Shown piece after piece: positions 20,265 to 30,718 of a stretch of 64,000 bases of DNA (positions within the stretch are counted from its first letter, which is position 1; the number at the start of each line of letters is the position of its first letter). A program made the translations under genes and the position numbers. Below the pieces are notes generated by a model. The model did not search any database and was not told where the DNA came from. It saw only the letters and a list, made by a program, of their open reading frames with translations. The DNA comes from Malaciobacter pacificus (GTDB taxonomy: Bacteria > Campylobacterota > Campylobacteria > Campylobacterales > Arcobacteraceae), in assembly GCF_004214795.1 (NCBI RefSeq), contig NZ_CP035928.1, positions 1,922,001 to 1,986,000 of the forward strand. The letters run 5' to 3'.

Positions 20265-21804
20265 GCAATTTTCCAGTCACATCTCTTAATAGATCAATGA
20301 TAGCTGTAAAATCCTCATTTCTATTGACAACTTCTTCAATTTTTGCAATCTCATCTAAAATAGCTAAAAATGCTTGCATAGCTATTGCTAGAGTATGAAG
20401 TTCACATTCTAAATCTTTAAACAATCCACCAATTGTTTTAGGTTCATTGCTGATACGATTTATATAGCTAACAACATTGTATGTAAAAAAAGATAGTGTA
20501 ATTCTGGCTATCAAAGCTTCATAGATTCGATTCTCTTCTTTTCCGAATCCAAAGTGTTCACGAAGTTCTTTATACCCTTGTTCTATATCCCATCGTCTTT
20601 TATAAATATCTATAATCTCTTCATCACTAAGTATAAGATTGGTTGATACGATTGGTATTAAATTCTCTTTTGTTTTTATAAAAACAATTTTTAATTTACC
20701 AGCTTTTTTATGTTCAACTATGGTTGAAAAATACTCAAACTTTATCTTTTTGCCATATTGACCCATCTTGATAGATTTAAGCTTTTTAAATTTGTTATAG
20801 ATGCCATCAAGGGTCTTTTTCTCTCCTGTAAAATTCCATATCCTGTCATTGTTTACCATTCTTGAAATGACTTGCAATCCAAGTTCATTCATAGTTTCTA
20901 TAAATACAGGTTTAGAATACCAGCTATCTACAAGCAGATAATCTGCATATATACCACTAGCTACTGCTCTTTTAATCATCTCTATAGCAATTTGTGATTT
21001 CCCTTTTAAGCTTTCCAATCTTCGCTTATGTGCATTGGTTCGATGATCAATAATATTTGTAAACTCTTCTATCTTTACCCTTGCATAACTGTTCATAGCA
21101 ATTGCAAAGTCCAACATAAAATTTGAATAACCATCACTATAGTTTAGTGATACAACATTTACACCTCTGATTTTTCTCTTTGCTTTATTGCTCCAAAGGT
21201 TGTCACAACTTCCCTCTATATTTTTACCAACTTTATCTTCAACAGTATCATCAAGTATAAGAACTCTTACTAGCTTTGAATCTTGCACTTTATGAAGTAG
21301 TGATAAGATCTTTAAAGAACTAAGAGATAATAGTTTTCTCCAATTATAAGAAGTATTGGAAAGTAATCGATAATATACATCTTTTTTGAAACTATCATTA
21401 CTTTGATCCATAAAGGTTGATATTTTTTTATTCATAACCAGCATATATACAAAATGTAATACAACCATATGAACAGCAACTCCCTCTTTTTTAGAAAAAT
21501 TGCTCTTGGTTAAAATAGTTTTCATATTTAACAAACGTAATGTTTCATAGATTGGATTTTTTAACTTATCGTTTATAATACCGATGATCTTGGATTCTAT
21601 CTGCATTCTTACCCTTTAATATAATAGATATTATAGCTAAAAGTGCCTATTTAAGGGCTTTATTGAGAGTTCAAAATAGAAAAATATCATAGAAAAACAA
21701 CTAAATTATTTTTATGTCAACAAGGATAAGATTATTAACTAAAGGAGTAATGTTTTAGGGAGATTTAGCTACAATTTTAATCAATTTAACGTGCGAAAGT
21801 TAAG
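20241..21804 (-). mobile_element. IS4-like insertion sequence, complete copy 2
   Basis: The element is 1,564 bp, bounded by 14-bp perfect inverted repeats CTTAACTTTCGCAC (20241-20254) and GTGCGAAAGTTAAG (21791-21804). The flanks carry an 8-bp direct duplication TATAATAA (20233-20240 and 21805-21812). It holds one transposase gene plus about 200 bp of upstream sequence. The transposase stop lies within the terminal repeat. The encoded protein is identical to copy 3, which suggests recent movement. Confidence 0.96.
20242..21606 (-). CDS. IS4-like DDE transposase
   Basis: This is a complete 454-residue transposase. Catalytic residues are proposed as D119 or D120 (LILDDTVEDK), D227 (LLVDSWYS) and E342 in the YREK-like block YKRRWDIEQGYKELR, where the usual terminal K is R. 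ATG at 21606 follows AAGGG nine bases upstream. The stop TAA lies in the terminal inverted repeat. The protein acts on the IS ends in the cell that carries it. The exact IS4 subgroup is not settled from sequence alone. Confidence 0.92.
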   Translation of the reverse strand: MQIESKIIGIINDKLKNPIYETLRLLNMKTILTKSNFSKKEGVAVHMVVLHFVYMLVMNKKISTFMDQSNDSFKKDVYYRLLSNTSYNWRKLLSLSSLKILSLLHKVQDSKLVRVLILDDTVEDKVGKNIEGSCDNLWSNKAKRKIRGVNVVSLNYSDGYSNFMLDFAIAMNSYARVKIEEFTNIIDHRTNAHKRRLESLKGKSQIAIEMIKRAVASGIYADYLLVDSWYSKPVFIETMNELGLQVISRMVNNDRIWNFTGEKKTLDGIYNKFKKLKSIKMGQYGKKIKFEYFSTIVEHKKAGKLKIVFIKTKENLIPIVSTNLILSDEEIIDIYKRRWDIEQGYKELREHFGFGKEENRIYEALIARITLSFFTYNVVSYINRISNEPKTIGGLFKDLECELHTLAIAMQAFLAILDEIAKIEEVVNRNEDFTAIIDLLRDVTGKLLGFRCES

Positions 21805-21956
21805 TATAATAAATAAATTTTAGAGTTTAAGTTATAGGAAATATTATTAAGTAATAAATTAGAATATGTAAAGTTTTTTATAAGCCTAGCAGGTAGTCTA
21901 TTTGAATCTATTTGTATATATTTAAAATCATCTACCCAATCAAATTTAGTTTCCAT
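21805..21956 (-). pseudogene. 5' part of IS-split Cts-operon gene
   Basis: ATG at 21956 opens a frame of 50 codons (METKFDWVDDFKYIQ ... NLNSKIYLL) that is cut at the IS junction. Removing the IS and one copy of TATAATAA continues it directly into the frame ending at 19524. Only a weak Shine-Dalgarno (AAGTGA) is visible. The operon promoter must lie upstream of 21956, so transcription of the downstream cts-like genes now has to cross or start within the IS. Confidence 0.82.
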
Positions 21957-22030
21957 AACACTTCACTTTAATAACTTTATTAGTTATTCTAGTGAAATAT
22001 GTTTTAAATTATAATTATAAATATTATTTA

Positions 22031-22912
22031 TTAGTCAATATCATAACCAAGTTCTTTAAGACCTTCTTTATTTTTTGTCCAACCTTTCTTTATAGAAACG
22101 AATAGTTCTAAATAACACTTTTTCCCTGTAAGTTTTTCTATTTTTACCCTTGCATCTTTACCAATTCTTTTTATTGCTGTTGCACCTTTTCCAATAATCA
22201 TTCCTTTTTGAGTACCTTTTTGAACAATAATAGTTGCTTTTACAACATCAATATGTGGCTTTTCTTCAACTTTATCAATCTTTACATCTGTTTCATAAGG
22301 AATTTCATCACTAATATTTTCAAAAATAGATTCTCTAATAAACTCTTTAAAAATATCTCTTAAATGCTCTGTAGTCATAATTTCAGGATCAAATAAATAT
22401 GGATGTTCTGGTAAATGCTTAACAACATCATTTAAAATATCTGATTGTTTTGTTTGCTTTTTAATTGAAATAGGAATAATAGATTCATACTTATCTGAGT
22501 ACTTTTCATACTCTTTCATTTTTGCTAAAACTTCAGCATTTGATACAAAATCTATTTTTGTTAATAAAAGAATATGCTTTACATTTTTTTTATTTTTTTC
22601 TAAAAAGTCTTCATAATGACTTACTTTATCAGTAACTGGAGCTAAAAATAAAATCAAATCACAATCACCCATTGCTTTTAATGCTTCATCAAGCATAAAC
22701 TGATTTAATAACTTTTCTGTTTCATGAATTCCTGGTGTATCCACAAATATAATTTGATCATCTTCATGCATTACAATTATGTTTGATCTTTTTCTAGTTG
22801 CATTTGCCTTATGAGAAACCATTGCAATTTTTTCACCAACTAACCAGTTTAAAAGAGAACTTTTACCTGCATTTGGTCTTCCTACAACTGAAACATATCC
22901 ACATTTTGTCAT
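22031..22912 (-). CDS. era: GTPase Era
   Basis: The 293-residue protein has G1 GRPNAGKSSL, G3 DTPG, G4 LTKID, and a C-terminal KH domain with GMIIGKGATAIKRIG. Era binds 16S rRNA in 30S assembly. It is downstream of comM on the same strand. Confidence 0.97.
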   Translation of the reverse strand: MTKCGYVSVVGRPNAGKSSLLNWLVGEKIAMVSHKANATRKRSNIIVMHEDDQIIFVDTPGIHETEKLLNQFMLDEALKAMGDCDLILFLAPVTDKVSHYEDFLEKNKKNVKHILLLTKIDFVSNAEVLAKMKEYEKYSDKYESIIPISIKKQTKQSDILNDVVKHLPEHPYLFDPEIMTTEHLRDIFKEFIRESIFENISDEIPYETDVKIDKVEEKPHIDVVKATIIVQKGTQKGMIIGKGATAIKRIGKDARVKIEKLTGKKCYLELFVSIKKGWTKNKEGLKELGYDID

Positions 22913-22966
22913 TTATTGCCTTTTATTCATTTTTAAGTGTAATATTACCATAACTTTGCAAAAACT

Positions 22967-24478
22967 CTATCTTCTTCTATAACTTAAACTTTGTAATAAA
23001 TCTGCTTTTGTGATAAGTCTATTATCATTAATATCTGCTATTGTTCTAGCTACTTTTAAAACTTTATTAATACTTCTAAAAGATAATTTGTAATTTTGTA
23101 TTGCTTTATCCATAATAACTTGTGATTCATTATCTAACTTACAATATTTTTTTATATCTAGATCACTCAATTTTCCATTTAGTTCTTTTTGACCTCTTAG
23201 TTTTTGAATTTTAAAAGCTTTTAACACGTTATTAAATAGTTCTTCAGAACTCACTTTATTTTTATTATCATTATATGTATCATTCATCACAACATATAAA
23301 TCTATCCTGTCTAAAAAAGGTTCAGATAAGCGATTTTTATATCTTTGAATTTCTGCTTCATTACATCTACACTCATTTGCACTTGAGAGTAAATTTCCAC
23401 AAGGACAAGGATTCATCGCTCCAACAAATAAAAATTTTGTATCATACATCACTTTAGTATTAACTCTTGATATTAAGATTTTATTATCTTCTAAAGGTTC
23501 CCTTAAAGCCTCTAAAACTGATTTAGAAAAGTGAGGTAATTCATCAAAAAAAAGTATTCCTCCATTACTTAATGCTATTTCTCCCATTTTTGCTGTAGTA
23601 CTTCCACCTCCAAATATTGAAGATTTTGTAGAAGAGTGATGGGGGCTTCTAAATGTCCTTTTAGGACTAAACTCTACTTGTGATAAATCTAAAGATTGAA
23701 GTTTTGCTTTTTCTAAAATTTCTTCTAAATTTACAGGTGGCATGATATGTTGCATCCTTTTTGTAATCATAGATTTTCCACATCCAGGACTTCCTTCAAA
23801 AATAATATTATGATTACCAGCAACTGCTATCATACTTGCAAACTTTGCCATATCTTGTCCTAAGACATCACTATAATCTTCAGTAAATTCCTTTTTAAAA
23901 TAGAACTTTTCATTATTTATATTTATATTTTCATATTCTAATTCATTTTTTTGGAATAAAAATCTTGATTTATCATCTGTCTTAAAAAACTCAATTGCAT
24001 CTATTATATTTTTAATTACATAGATTTTTATATTAGGTATATTTTGTAACTTTTTTGCACTATCTTCACAAACCAAAACCTCTTTTATAAGTCCTTGTTT
24101 TGCTAAAGACAAAACTATCGCAAAAATAGAGTTTGAATCTTTTATTACTCCATTTAAACTAAGCTCTCCAAATACAAATATATCATTAAATTTTATACTT
24201 TTATCATCATGAAATGCTATTTGTAAGGCAATAGCCAAGTCAAAATGAGTCCCCTTTTTATTTATATCAGAAGGAGAAAGATTAACTGTAATTTTTAGTG
24301 GAGGGAATTTAAACTCATTTGTTAAAAGTGCGGATTTTACTCTATCTTTTGATTCGCTAATACTTGTTGAAATCATACCAACAATAGTAAAAGATGGTAA
24401 GCCTCTTGTAAATGTAGCTTCTACATCTACAACAATTGAATCTAACCCATCATAGGATGCACTTTTTATTACTTTCAT
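22967..24478 (-). CDS. comM: YifB/ComM-family AAA+ ATPase
   Basis: The 503-residue protein has an N-terminal ChlI/Lon-like domain (about 1-160), a Mg-chelatase-type AAA+ core with Walker A EGSPGCGKSM, the conserved RSPHHSSTKSSIFGG block, Walker B ILFFDELPH, the MNPCPCG Cys motif and a C-terminal domain. ComM acts as a hexameric helicase that extends branch migration during natural transformation. Its closeness to the Cts-like operon (about 1 kb, same strand) supports a DNA-uptake neighbourhood. Confidence 0.92.
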   Translation of the reverse strand: MKVIKSASYDGLDSIVVDVEATFTRGLPSFTIVGMISTSISESKDRVKSALLTNEFKFPPLKITVNLSPSDINKKGTHFDLAIALQIAFHDDKSIKFNDIFVFGELSLNGVIKDSNSIFAIVLSLAKQGLIKEVLVCEDSAKKLQNIPNIKIYVIKNIIDAIEFFKTDDKSRFLFQKNELEYENININNEKFYFKKEFTEDYSDVLGQDMAKFASMIAVAGNHNIIFEGSPGCGKSMITKRMQHIMPPVNLEEILEKAKLQSLDLSQVEFSPKRTFRSPHHSSTKSSIFGGGSTTAKMGEIALSNGGILFFDELPHFSKSVLEALREPLEDNKILISRVNTKVMYDTKFLFVGAMNPCPCGNLLSSANECRCNEAEIQRYKNRLSEPFLDRIDLYVVMNDTYNDNKNKVSSEELFNNVLKAFKIQKLRGQKELNGKLSDLDIKKYCKLDNESQVIMDKAIQNYKLSFRSINKVLKVARTIADINDNRLITKADLLQSLSYRRR

Positions 24479-24553
24479 TTATACTCCAAAATTCCTTATT
24501 TAAATAACTACATTTATTATTTATATAATCCTATCTTATCTTTTATAAACTCT

Positions 24554-24562
24554 TGCTATAAT
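24554..24562 (+). promoter_or_regulatory. Extended -10 promoter for the zinc-ribbon gene
   Basis: TGCTATAAT (TATAAT at 24557-24562 with the upstream TG) lies about 30 bases before the ATG at 24591. Extended -10 elements with poor -35 boxes are common in Campylobacterota. Confidence 0.5.
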
Positions 24563-24590
24563 ACGAAAAAAATTTAGGAATTTAACTATT

Positions 24591-24971
24591 ATGAATACTA
24601 CTGATTGTCCAGAATGCGGATATGAAATACTTTCAAGACTTGGAACTGTATGTCCAAAATGTGGTCATACTATTGGATATTTTGAGGGAGAGAAAAAGAA
24701 AAAATATGGTAAATTTTTTGCATTAACAGTTTTTGTACCATTTATTTCTTTTATTACTATATTATTCTCTTCAATTAACCCATATACTTTTTATGCTTCA
24801 ATTTTTATATATGCTTATTTAGCATATAAATCATGCCCTGCACTATTTAAAGGGGTTACTTTTACTAAATATGAAAAAGTTTTATTTTGGGGTGTTTGGA
24901 TTATATTTAATGCAATGATAATTGCGATGATTTACAATAATATTGTAAAAGGTTTTGAAAGTGGAAGTTAA
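24591..24971 (+). CDS. Small zinc-ribbon membrane protein
   Basis: The 126-residue protein has an N-terminal double CxxC zinc ribbon (CPECGYEILSRLGTVCPKCG) followed by three hydrophobic helices (about 43-62, 66-85, 100-120). I do not recognise a named family. It is a single gene between comM (divergent) and def (convergent). Confidence 0.8.
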   Translation: MNTTDCPECGYEILSRLGTVCPKCGHTIGYFEGEKKKKYGKFFALTVFVPFISFITILFSSINPYTFYASIFIYAYLAYKSCPALFKGVTFTKYEKVLFWGVWIIFNAMIIAMIYNNIVKGFESGS

Positions 24972-24996
24972 AAAACTATTTTTTGTTTTTTAACTT
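24965..24996. terminator. Bidirectional terminator overlapping two stop codons
   Basis: A perfect 12-bp stem AAGTTAAAAAAC / GTTTTTTAACTT with an 8-nt loop spans the stop codon of the zinc-ribbon gene (plus strand) and that of def (minus strand). A/T runs are present in both directions. Confidence 0.75.
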
Positions 24997-25491
24997 TCTC
25001 TTCCACTCTTTTTCAAACTTTTGTCTTTTTAAGTATGATAAGTTTTCAATAAAAAGATGTCCTTCTAAATGTTCCATTTCATGCTGCCATGCAACAGCTA
25101 GGAAACCTTCACACTCCATAGTTTGTTTTTCACCAAATCTATTAAAATACTCAACAATAATATGTTGTGCTCTTGTTACATCTTCTGAAAAACCTGGAAC
25201 GCTTAAACAACCTTCTGTAAATACTTGCTCACCATCTTTGTGTGTAATTACTGGATTAATAGCTTCTATTAAATCTTCTTTATCTTGAATATCTTCTTCA
25301 TTCGGAAGATTAATAATCAAAATATTTAATGGAATAGCAACTTGAATAGCAGCAAGTCCTACTCCATTTTGATCTATCATTGTTTCATACATATCATCTA
25401 AAAGAGTATGTAACTCTTCATCAAACTTTTCTACATCTTTAGATTTAGTTCTAAGTAACTTGTTTGGGTATGTAATAACTTCTCTAATCAT
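24976..25491 (-). CDS. def: Peptide deformylase
   Basis: The protein has the three PDF motifs: GVGLAAIQV, EGCLSVP and QHEMEHLEG (HExxH with metal-binding His residues and catalytic Glu). It removes the N-formyl group from nascent proteins. The frame is open upstream to 25524 inside clpP, but ATG 25491 (MIREVITYPNKLL) fits the family N-terminus and starts four bases after the clpP stop. That gives 171 residues. Confidence 0.95.
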   Translation of the reverse strand: MIREVITYPNKLLRTKSKDVEKFDEELHTLLDDMYETMIDQNGVGLAAIQVAIPLNILIINLPNEEDIQDKEDLIEAINPVITHKDGEQVFTEGCLSVPGFSEDVTRAQHIIVEYFNRFGEKQTMECEGFLAVAWQHEMEHLEGHLFIENLSYLKRQKFEKEWKRKLKNKK

Positions 25492-25495
25492 AGAT

Positions 25496-26080
25496 CTATT
25501 TATGCCTTGTAATAACTTCGTCAATTAAACCATATTCACAAGCTTGATCAGCACTCATAAAATTATCTCTATCAGTGTCTTTTTCAATTACTTCTATTGG
25601 TTGACCCGTTTGCTCTGCAATCATTGCATTTAAAGTATCTTTCATTCTTTGGATCTCTTTAGCTTGAATCTGAATATCAGTAGCTTGTCCTTGTGCTCCA
25701 CCTAATGGCTGGTGAATCATAATTCTAGAGTTTGGTAAAGAGTATCTCTTACCTTTAACTCCAGAAGATAATAAAAATGCTCCCATTGAAGCAGCTTGTC
25801 CTATACAAATAGTACAAACATCAGGTTTAATATAATTCATAGTATCATAGATTGACATACCACTAGTAATTACTCCACCTGGAGAGTTGATATATAAATA
25901 GATATCTTTATCTGGATCTTCTGCTTCTAAGAAAAGTAACTGAGCAACAACTGTTGAAGCCACTGCATCATTTATTTCTCCACTTAACATAATAATTCTA
26001 TCTTTTAGAAGTCTAGAATAGATATCATAACTTCTCTCGCCTCTTCCACTTTTTTCAACTACGTATGGTATATAACTCAT
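25496..26080 (-). CDS. clpP: ATP-dependent Clp protease proteolytic subunit
   Basis: The 194-residue serine protease has catalytic Ser in [11 protein letters not shown], His in IMIHQPLGG and an Asp near [11 protein letters not shown]. It forms the 14-subunit chamber used with ClpX/ClpA. It lies between tig and def in the order known from Campylobacter. Confidence 0.97.
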   Translation of the reverse strand: MSYIPYVVEKSGRGERSYDIYSRLLKDRIIMLSGEINDAVASTVVAQLLFLEAEDPDKDIYLYINSPGGVITSGMSIYDTMNYIKPDVCTICIGQAASMGAFLLSSGVKGKRYSLPNSRIMIHQPLGGAQGQATDIQIQAKEIQRMKDTLNAMIAEQTGQPIEVIEKDTDRDNFMSADQACEYGLIDEVITRHK

Positions 26081-26097
26081 ATTAATTCCTATGTTAA

Positions 26098-27399
26098 TTA
26101 TTTTCCTAATTTTTCATCTAATAATTTAGTGATAACTTTATCTTCAATCATAGACATTTTAATTGCAGGTAAATAACCATTGTCTTGGTATTGTTTTACA
26201 ACTTCTTGTGGGTTTTGTCCCATTTGCATTGCTTCGAAATATAAAACTTGCATTACTTCTTGGTCACTTACATCAACTTCTTCTGCTTTTGCTAAAGCAT
26301 CAACAATAAATGTAGCTTTTACTGAATTTTCAGCATCTTCTTTTAATTCATTTCTCATCTCTTCAACTTTTGAAGGATCTTCTTGTAAAGCTTTAATTTC
26401 ATCTTCGCTCATTGTTCTAACTTTATTATTTAACGCATAATTAATCTCTTGGTCAACTACTGATGAAGGTAATGCAAAAGATGTTTTTTCAACTAAAGTT
26501 TCTAAATATGCAGGCTTTAAATCTTCTCTGTAATATTTAGCTTTTGCTTCAGCTGTAATTTGCTCAGAAATTTTTGCTTTTAAGTTCTCTAATGTTGCAT
26601 CTTCACCATCTGGTAAAAATTGTTTTGCAAATTCATCATTGATTTCTGCTTCTGCTTTTTCTTGGATTTCATGTAATTTTACTTTAAATACAGCCTCTTT
26701 ACCTTTTAAGTTTTCAGCTTGGTATTGTTCTGGGAAAGTTACAGTAATATCTTTTTCTTCTTCATATTTCATACCAATAATTTGATCTTCAAAACCTGGA
26801 ATAAATGAACCTGAACCAATTTCAAGTACGTACTCTTCAGCTTTTCCACCATCAAATGCAACACCATCAACGAAACCTTCGAAATCGATAACAACATGGT
26901 CACCTTCTCTAACCATTCTTTTTCTAGCAATTTTTTGTAATGGAGCATTTTGCTTAGCCATTTGCTCTAATCTTGCATTGATTTCTTCTTCAGTTGCTTC
27001 TTTAGACTCAACAGCTGGTACTAAAGATTTGTAATCACCTAAATCAATTTGTGGTTTAGTTGCTACTTTGATTTCAATTTCAATTGAACCATCTTCTTTT
27101 TTATCAAATTTTGAAATTGCTGGTTCACCAACTAAATCAGAATTCTCAATGTTTAACTCTTTTAAACCATCTGCTAAAACAGCTCTTAATGCTTCACCTT
27201 CAGCATCTTCTCTTAATTTGTCAGCATATCTTTGTTTTACAACAGCAACTGGTACTTTACCTTTTCTAAAACCTTGAATGTCAAGTGTTTTTGCAGCTTG
27301 CTTAGCTACTTTGTCTAAGTTAGACTCAATAGTCTCTTTTGCTAGTGTTGCAGAAATTTCAGCGTTTGCTTCATCAACTCTTTTTGCGTTAAATTCCAT
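26098..27399 (-). CDS. tig: Trigger factor
   Basis: The 433-residue ribosome-bound chaperone has the N-terminal ribosome-binding domain with the signature GFRKGKVP, a central FKBP-type PPIase domain (about 155-240; [14 protein letters not shown]) and a helical C-terminal chaperone domain. It folds nascent chains at the ribosome exit. It is first in the tig-clpP-def cluster, 17 bases before clpP. Confidence 0.97.
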   Translation of the reverse strand: MEFNAKRVDEANAEISATLAKETIESNLDKVAKQAAKTLDIQGFRKGKVPVAVVKQRYADKLREDAEGEALRAVLADGLKELNIENSDLVGEPAISKFDKKEDGSIEIEIKVATKPQIDLGDYKSLVPAVESKEATEEEINARLEQMAKQNAPLQKIARKRMVREGDHVVIDFEGFVDGVAFDGGKAEEYVLEIGSGSFIPGFEDQIIGMKYEEEKDITVTFPEQYQAENLKGKEAVFKVKLHEIQEKAEAEINDEFAKQFLPDGEDATLENLKAKISEQITAEAKAKYYREDLKPAYLETLVEKTSFALPSSVVDQEINYALNNKVRTMSEDEIKALQEDPSKVEEMRNELKEDAENSVKATFIVDALAKAEEVDVSDQEVMQVLYFEAMQMGQNPQEVVKQYQDNGYLPAIKMSMIEDKVITKLLDEKLGK

Positions 27400-27490
27400 T
27401 AAATTTACTCCGATATTTTTAATTTTAACGGTGATTTTATCTAAAAATTACTAAGCCTTTACTAAAATACTATTTTTAAAGGAGTTTGCA

Positions 27491-29119
27491 TTGAAATTTA
27501 TCTATCTAAACGTACTATTTATGATGTTGATTCCAAGCTTAATTCTTATGTATTTAATATTAACAAAACAATCTAATCTAGATAAATTTTTTTCTAAAAA
27601 AATCTTAGACAAACTTAGTGTATCAAATCAATATTTTTCTAATAAAGCTAGAAATATAACAATGTTTTTAGCATTGATTTTTTTTATTTTAGCTTTAGCA
27701 AGACCTGTAACAAATGAAAAAATTCATCAAACAACAAATGAAAAAACAATTCCTATTGTTATTGCTTTAGATGTGTCAAAATCTATGATGGCGAATGATA
27801 TTTATCCCAATAGACTGACATTTGCGAAAAATAAATTGTTAAATATTATAGATTATTCAAAACAAAACTCTATTGCAGTTATTTTATTTGCAAAATCATC
27901 TTATATATTAAGTCCTCTAACAAATGATTTTAACTCTTTAAAAACTTTAATTAATAATTTAAATACTCAAGGTAATTTTGATAATGGAACAAATATAAAC
28001 TCAGTAATTGAGATTTCAAATAAACTTCAAAAAGATTTTGATTCTAAAAATTTATTACTCTTAACAGATGGAGGAGATGAAATTAATTTTGAAAATCAAA
28101 TATCTTTAGCAAAAAACAATAATATGAAAATCTATACTTTAGCTACTGCTACAAGTAAAGGCTCAGCTGTAAAATTAGAAAATGGAAATTATTTAACTGA
28201 CAATAATGGAAATATTGTAAATTTAAAATTAAATGAAAACATAAAGGATTTAAGTTTAAATACAAAAGGTGGCTATATAAACTTTACTTTAAATAATGAT
28301 GATTTTAAAAAAATTATTGATGATATTAATATCAGTTCTAATAGTGAAGTTAATATTAGTAAAAAGCATAAAACTTATACTGAACTATTTTATTATCCAC
28401 TTGCTATAGGAATTATTTTACTTTTAGTTGCTAATTCATCAATTCCAAGAATCAAAAGAAAGTTACCTTTAACTGCAGTTATTTTTAGCTGTTTTTATGC
28501 ACAAAACCTTTATTGCTTTGAATTTGATTTTCAAACTATAAAAAAAGCAAATGAAAACTACAAAAATCAAGATTATGATAATGCTATTAAAAACTTTAAA
28601 AGTTTGGAAGATTCTGCTCAAAGAGATTATAATTTAGCAAATTCATATTACAAAAATGGAAAATACAAAGATGCTATAAATTTATATAAAAATATAGAAG
28701 TTGAAAACAGAGATATGAATTTTAAAGTTTTACACAACCTTGGTAATGCCTATGCAAAAAACAATCAATTAGAAAACTCAATAAAAGCATATGAAGAGGC
28801 GTTGAAAGTAAAAAATGATTTTCAAACAAAAGAAAATTTAGAACTTGTAAAAAAAATCATCAATAAACAAAAAAACAAAAACAGAAACAAAGATAATCAC
28901 AAAAAAGAGCAACAACAAAATAAGGAAGAAAAACAAGAAAATAAAAAAACTAAATCCGAAGAAGAAAGTAAAAAGAAAAATGAAAAAATAGAAAAACAAA
29001 AAATAATGAGTGACTATGAAGAAAAAAGATGGCTACAACAAATAGAAAATCAAAAAAACAACTCTTTATTAAAACAAATTAAACCTTCTAAAAATGATTA
29101 CACTACTAATCCTTGGTAA
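27491..29119 (+). CDS. VWA-TPR membrane protein (BatA/B-BatC-like fusion)
   Basis: The 542-residue protein has an N-terminal membrane helix pair (about 5-25 and 50-70), a von Willebrand A domain with an intact MIDAS (ALDVSKSMM, NNGTN-type Thr, LLLTDGGDE), and a third helix about 300-320. TPR repeats follow (about 350-450; YNLANSYYKNGKYKDAI, LGNAYAKNNQLENSI), then a Lys/Gln/Asn-rich tail. This combines in one chain what BatB and BatC do as separate proteins in aerotolerance-type operons. The start is TTG 27491 with GGAG seven bases upstream. It stands alone, with no MoxR ATPase or BatD beside it. Confidence 0.85.
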   Translation: MKFIYLNVLFMMLIPSLILMYLILTKQSNLDKFFSKKILDKLSVSNQYFSNKARNITMFLALIFFILALARPVTNEKIHQTTNEKTIPIVIALDVSKSMMANDIYPNRLTFAKNKLLNIIDYSKQNSIAVILFAKSSYILSPLTNDFNSLKTLINNLNTQGNFDNGTNINSVIEISNKLQKDFDSKNLLLLTDGGDEINFENQISLAKNNNMKIYTLATATSKGSAVKLENGNYLTDNNGNIVNLKLNENIKDLSLNTKGGYINFTLNNDDFKKIIDDINISSNSEVNISKKHKTYTELFYYPLAIGIILLLVANSSIPRIKRKLPLTAVIFSCFYAQNLYCFEFDFQTIKKANENYKNQDYDNAIKNFKSLEDSAQRDYNLANSYYKNGKYKDAINLYKNIEVENRDMNFKVLHNLGNAYAKNNQLENSIKAYEEALKVKNDFQTKENLELVKKIINKQKNKNRNKDNHKKEQQQNKEEKQENKKTKSEEESKKKNEKIEKQKIMSDYEEKRWLQQIENQKNNSLLKQIKPSKNDYTTNPW

Positions 29120-29219
29120 ATAAAAATCAATGTATAAAAAATATCGTTATATCTAATTATTAGTTTAGTATTTATGCTAAAATAAAAGAAAAGTTTAGAT
29201 TATTTAAAAAAGGAATTTT

Positions 29220-30641
29220 ATGAGAAACTTAAATTTTGGGACAAAATTACTTTTGATTTTAGTCTCTGCTAGTATTATATCTTTAAGTATAATGATTTAT
29301 ATTTTATCTTCATACTCATATGAAAATTCAAGAAATGATGCTCAGCATTATATAAATGAATTAGCTGAAAAGAATGCTTCACATGTAAAAAATATTCTGG
29401 ATAAAGCTATAGTAGTTTCAAATTCCATTGCAAGTAAATATTCAAGTGCCTTAGAACACAACGAACAATTATCAAAAGAGGCTACTATAAAATATTTTAA
29501 AGTTTTACTTGAACAAAATCCTTTTTTACTTGGGACATGGTTTACTTTTGAAAATGGAAAACAATTTTATGAAGGTAATAATGGATTAGATAAACCTAAT
29601 TATTATACAACAAAAGGAGAATTTCAACCATATGTTGTAAGAAATAGTGATGGTAGCTTTACAATTGAGCCATCGTCTGATTTTGATTTATCTTCAGAAT
29701 GGATAAAACTTCCTTACGAAAATGAAAAAGTTTCTATCACTAGACCATATAATTATGATATTGATGGTAAAACTGTTTTATTAACTACAGTTTCATCTCC
29801 CGTTTATCATCAAGGAAAATTTATTGGGGCAGTTGGTGTTGATTTTTCTTTAGACTTTTTTAATGAGATGATAAAAAAACTCGATTTATTTGAAACAGGT
29901 TATGGGGTATTAATTGATGCATATGGGAATATAATTAGTCATCCAAAAGTTGAAAACCTAGGAAAGTCAGTTAAAGATATTACAAAAAATGAAGATGTAA
30001 TAAAAGCAGTTCAGCTAAATAAAGAAGGTAAAGTTTATTCTTATATATCTGAAAATTTAAATAATGGAAAGTCATCGTACACTTATGCCTTTCCTTTTGA
30101 ATTTGGAAATACAGGAAATTATTGGTCATTTTTAATTATTGTTCCAGAAGAAGAATATTTAAAAAATGCTGAATTTATTCAAAATTTTTCAATCATTTCA
30201 GGTTTAATTGTTTTATTAATTATTGTATCTGTAGTGATGTACAGTATAAAAATATTAAATAAAAATTTAATTACTATAAAAGATGGTCTATTAAATTTCT
30301 TTGCTTACTTAAATAAAGAGAATAAAATAGCTGAAAGTATAAGTATTAATTCAAATGATGAATTTGGAGATATGGCAAAAGTTATTAATGAAAATATCAG
30401 AAAAACTGAAAACCTAATTATTCAAGACAATGCACTAATAGAAGATGTAAAAAAGGTTGTTAATGAAGTAAAAAAAGGAATATTTACAAAAAAAGTTGAA
30501 GTAAAAACTGAAAATGAAAGTTTAGAAGAGTTAAAAAATACATTTAATGAAATGTTAGATACAACGAAGAATAATGTTTGTGAAGATGTAAATAAATTGA
30601 CGAGAACTTTCGACATTATGTATCAGTCTCACCAAAAATAA
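29220..30641 (+). pseudogene. 5' part of split chemoreceptor (Cache sensor, membrane, HAMP region)
   Basis: This part encodes the sensor half of a methyl-accepting chemotaxis protein: TM1 (about 10-30), a double Cache periplasmic domain (about 35-315; WIKLPYENEKVSITRPY, GAVGVDFSLDFF), TM2 (about 325-345) and HAMP-like helices. Chromosomal sequence ends at 30610 after codon 463. The frame then runs ten codons into the IS1595-type element and stops. Joining codon 463 to 35871 and beyond restores a receptor of about 760 residues. As it stands it lacks the CheA/CheW signalling tip. Confidence 0.9.
30611..30638. repeat. Left terminal inverted repeat of the IS1595-type element
   Basis: The repeat starts CGACATTATGTA and ends CACCAAAAA. 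It pairs with 35843-35870 (23 of 28 matches, all of the first eight and last nine positions identical). Confidence 0.9.
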
Positions 30642-30718
30642 AGCCTATTTTATGGAGATTGTAGGCTAATATCTTAGTATAATATATATTAAATTATCCA
30701 TAGGAGGAAATATATATT

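Noticed and set aside
1..21804. Copies 1 and 2 of the IS in opposite orientation as a composite transposon or inversion of 944-20240.
   Set aside because: Copy 2 has a matching target duplication and its two flanks rejoin into one gene, so it is an independent insertion and no inversion has used it.
26180..27277. Plus-strand open frames opposite tig.
   Set aside because: They mirror the Lys/Glu-rich trigger factor gene and have no start signals.
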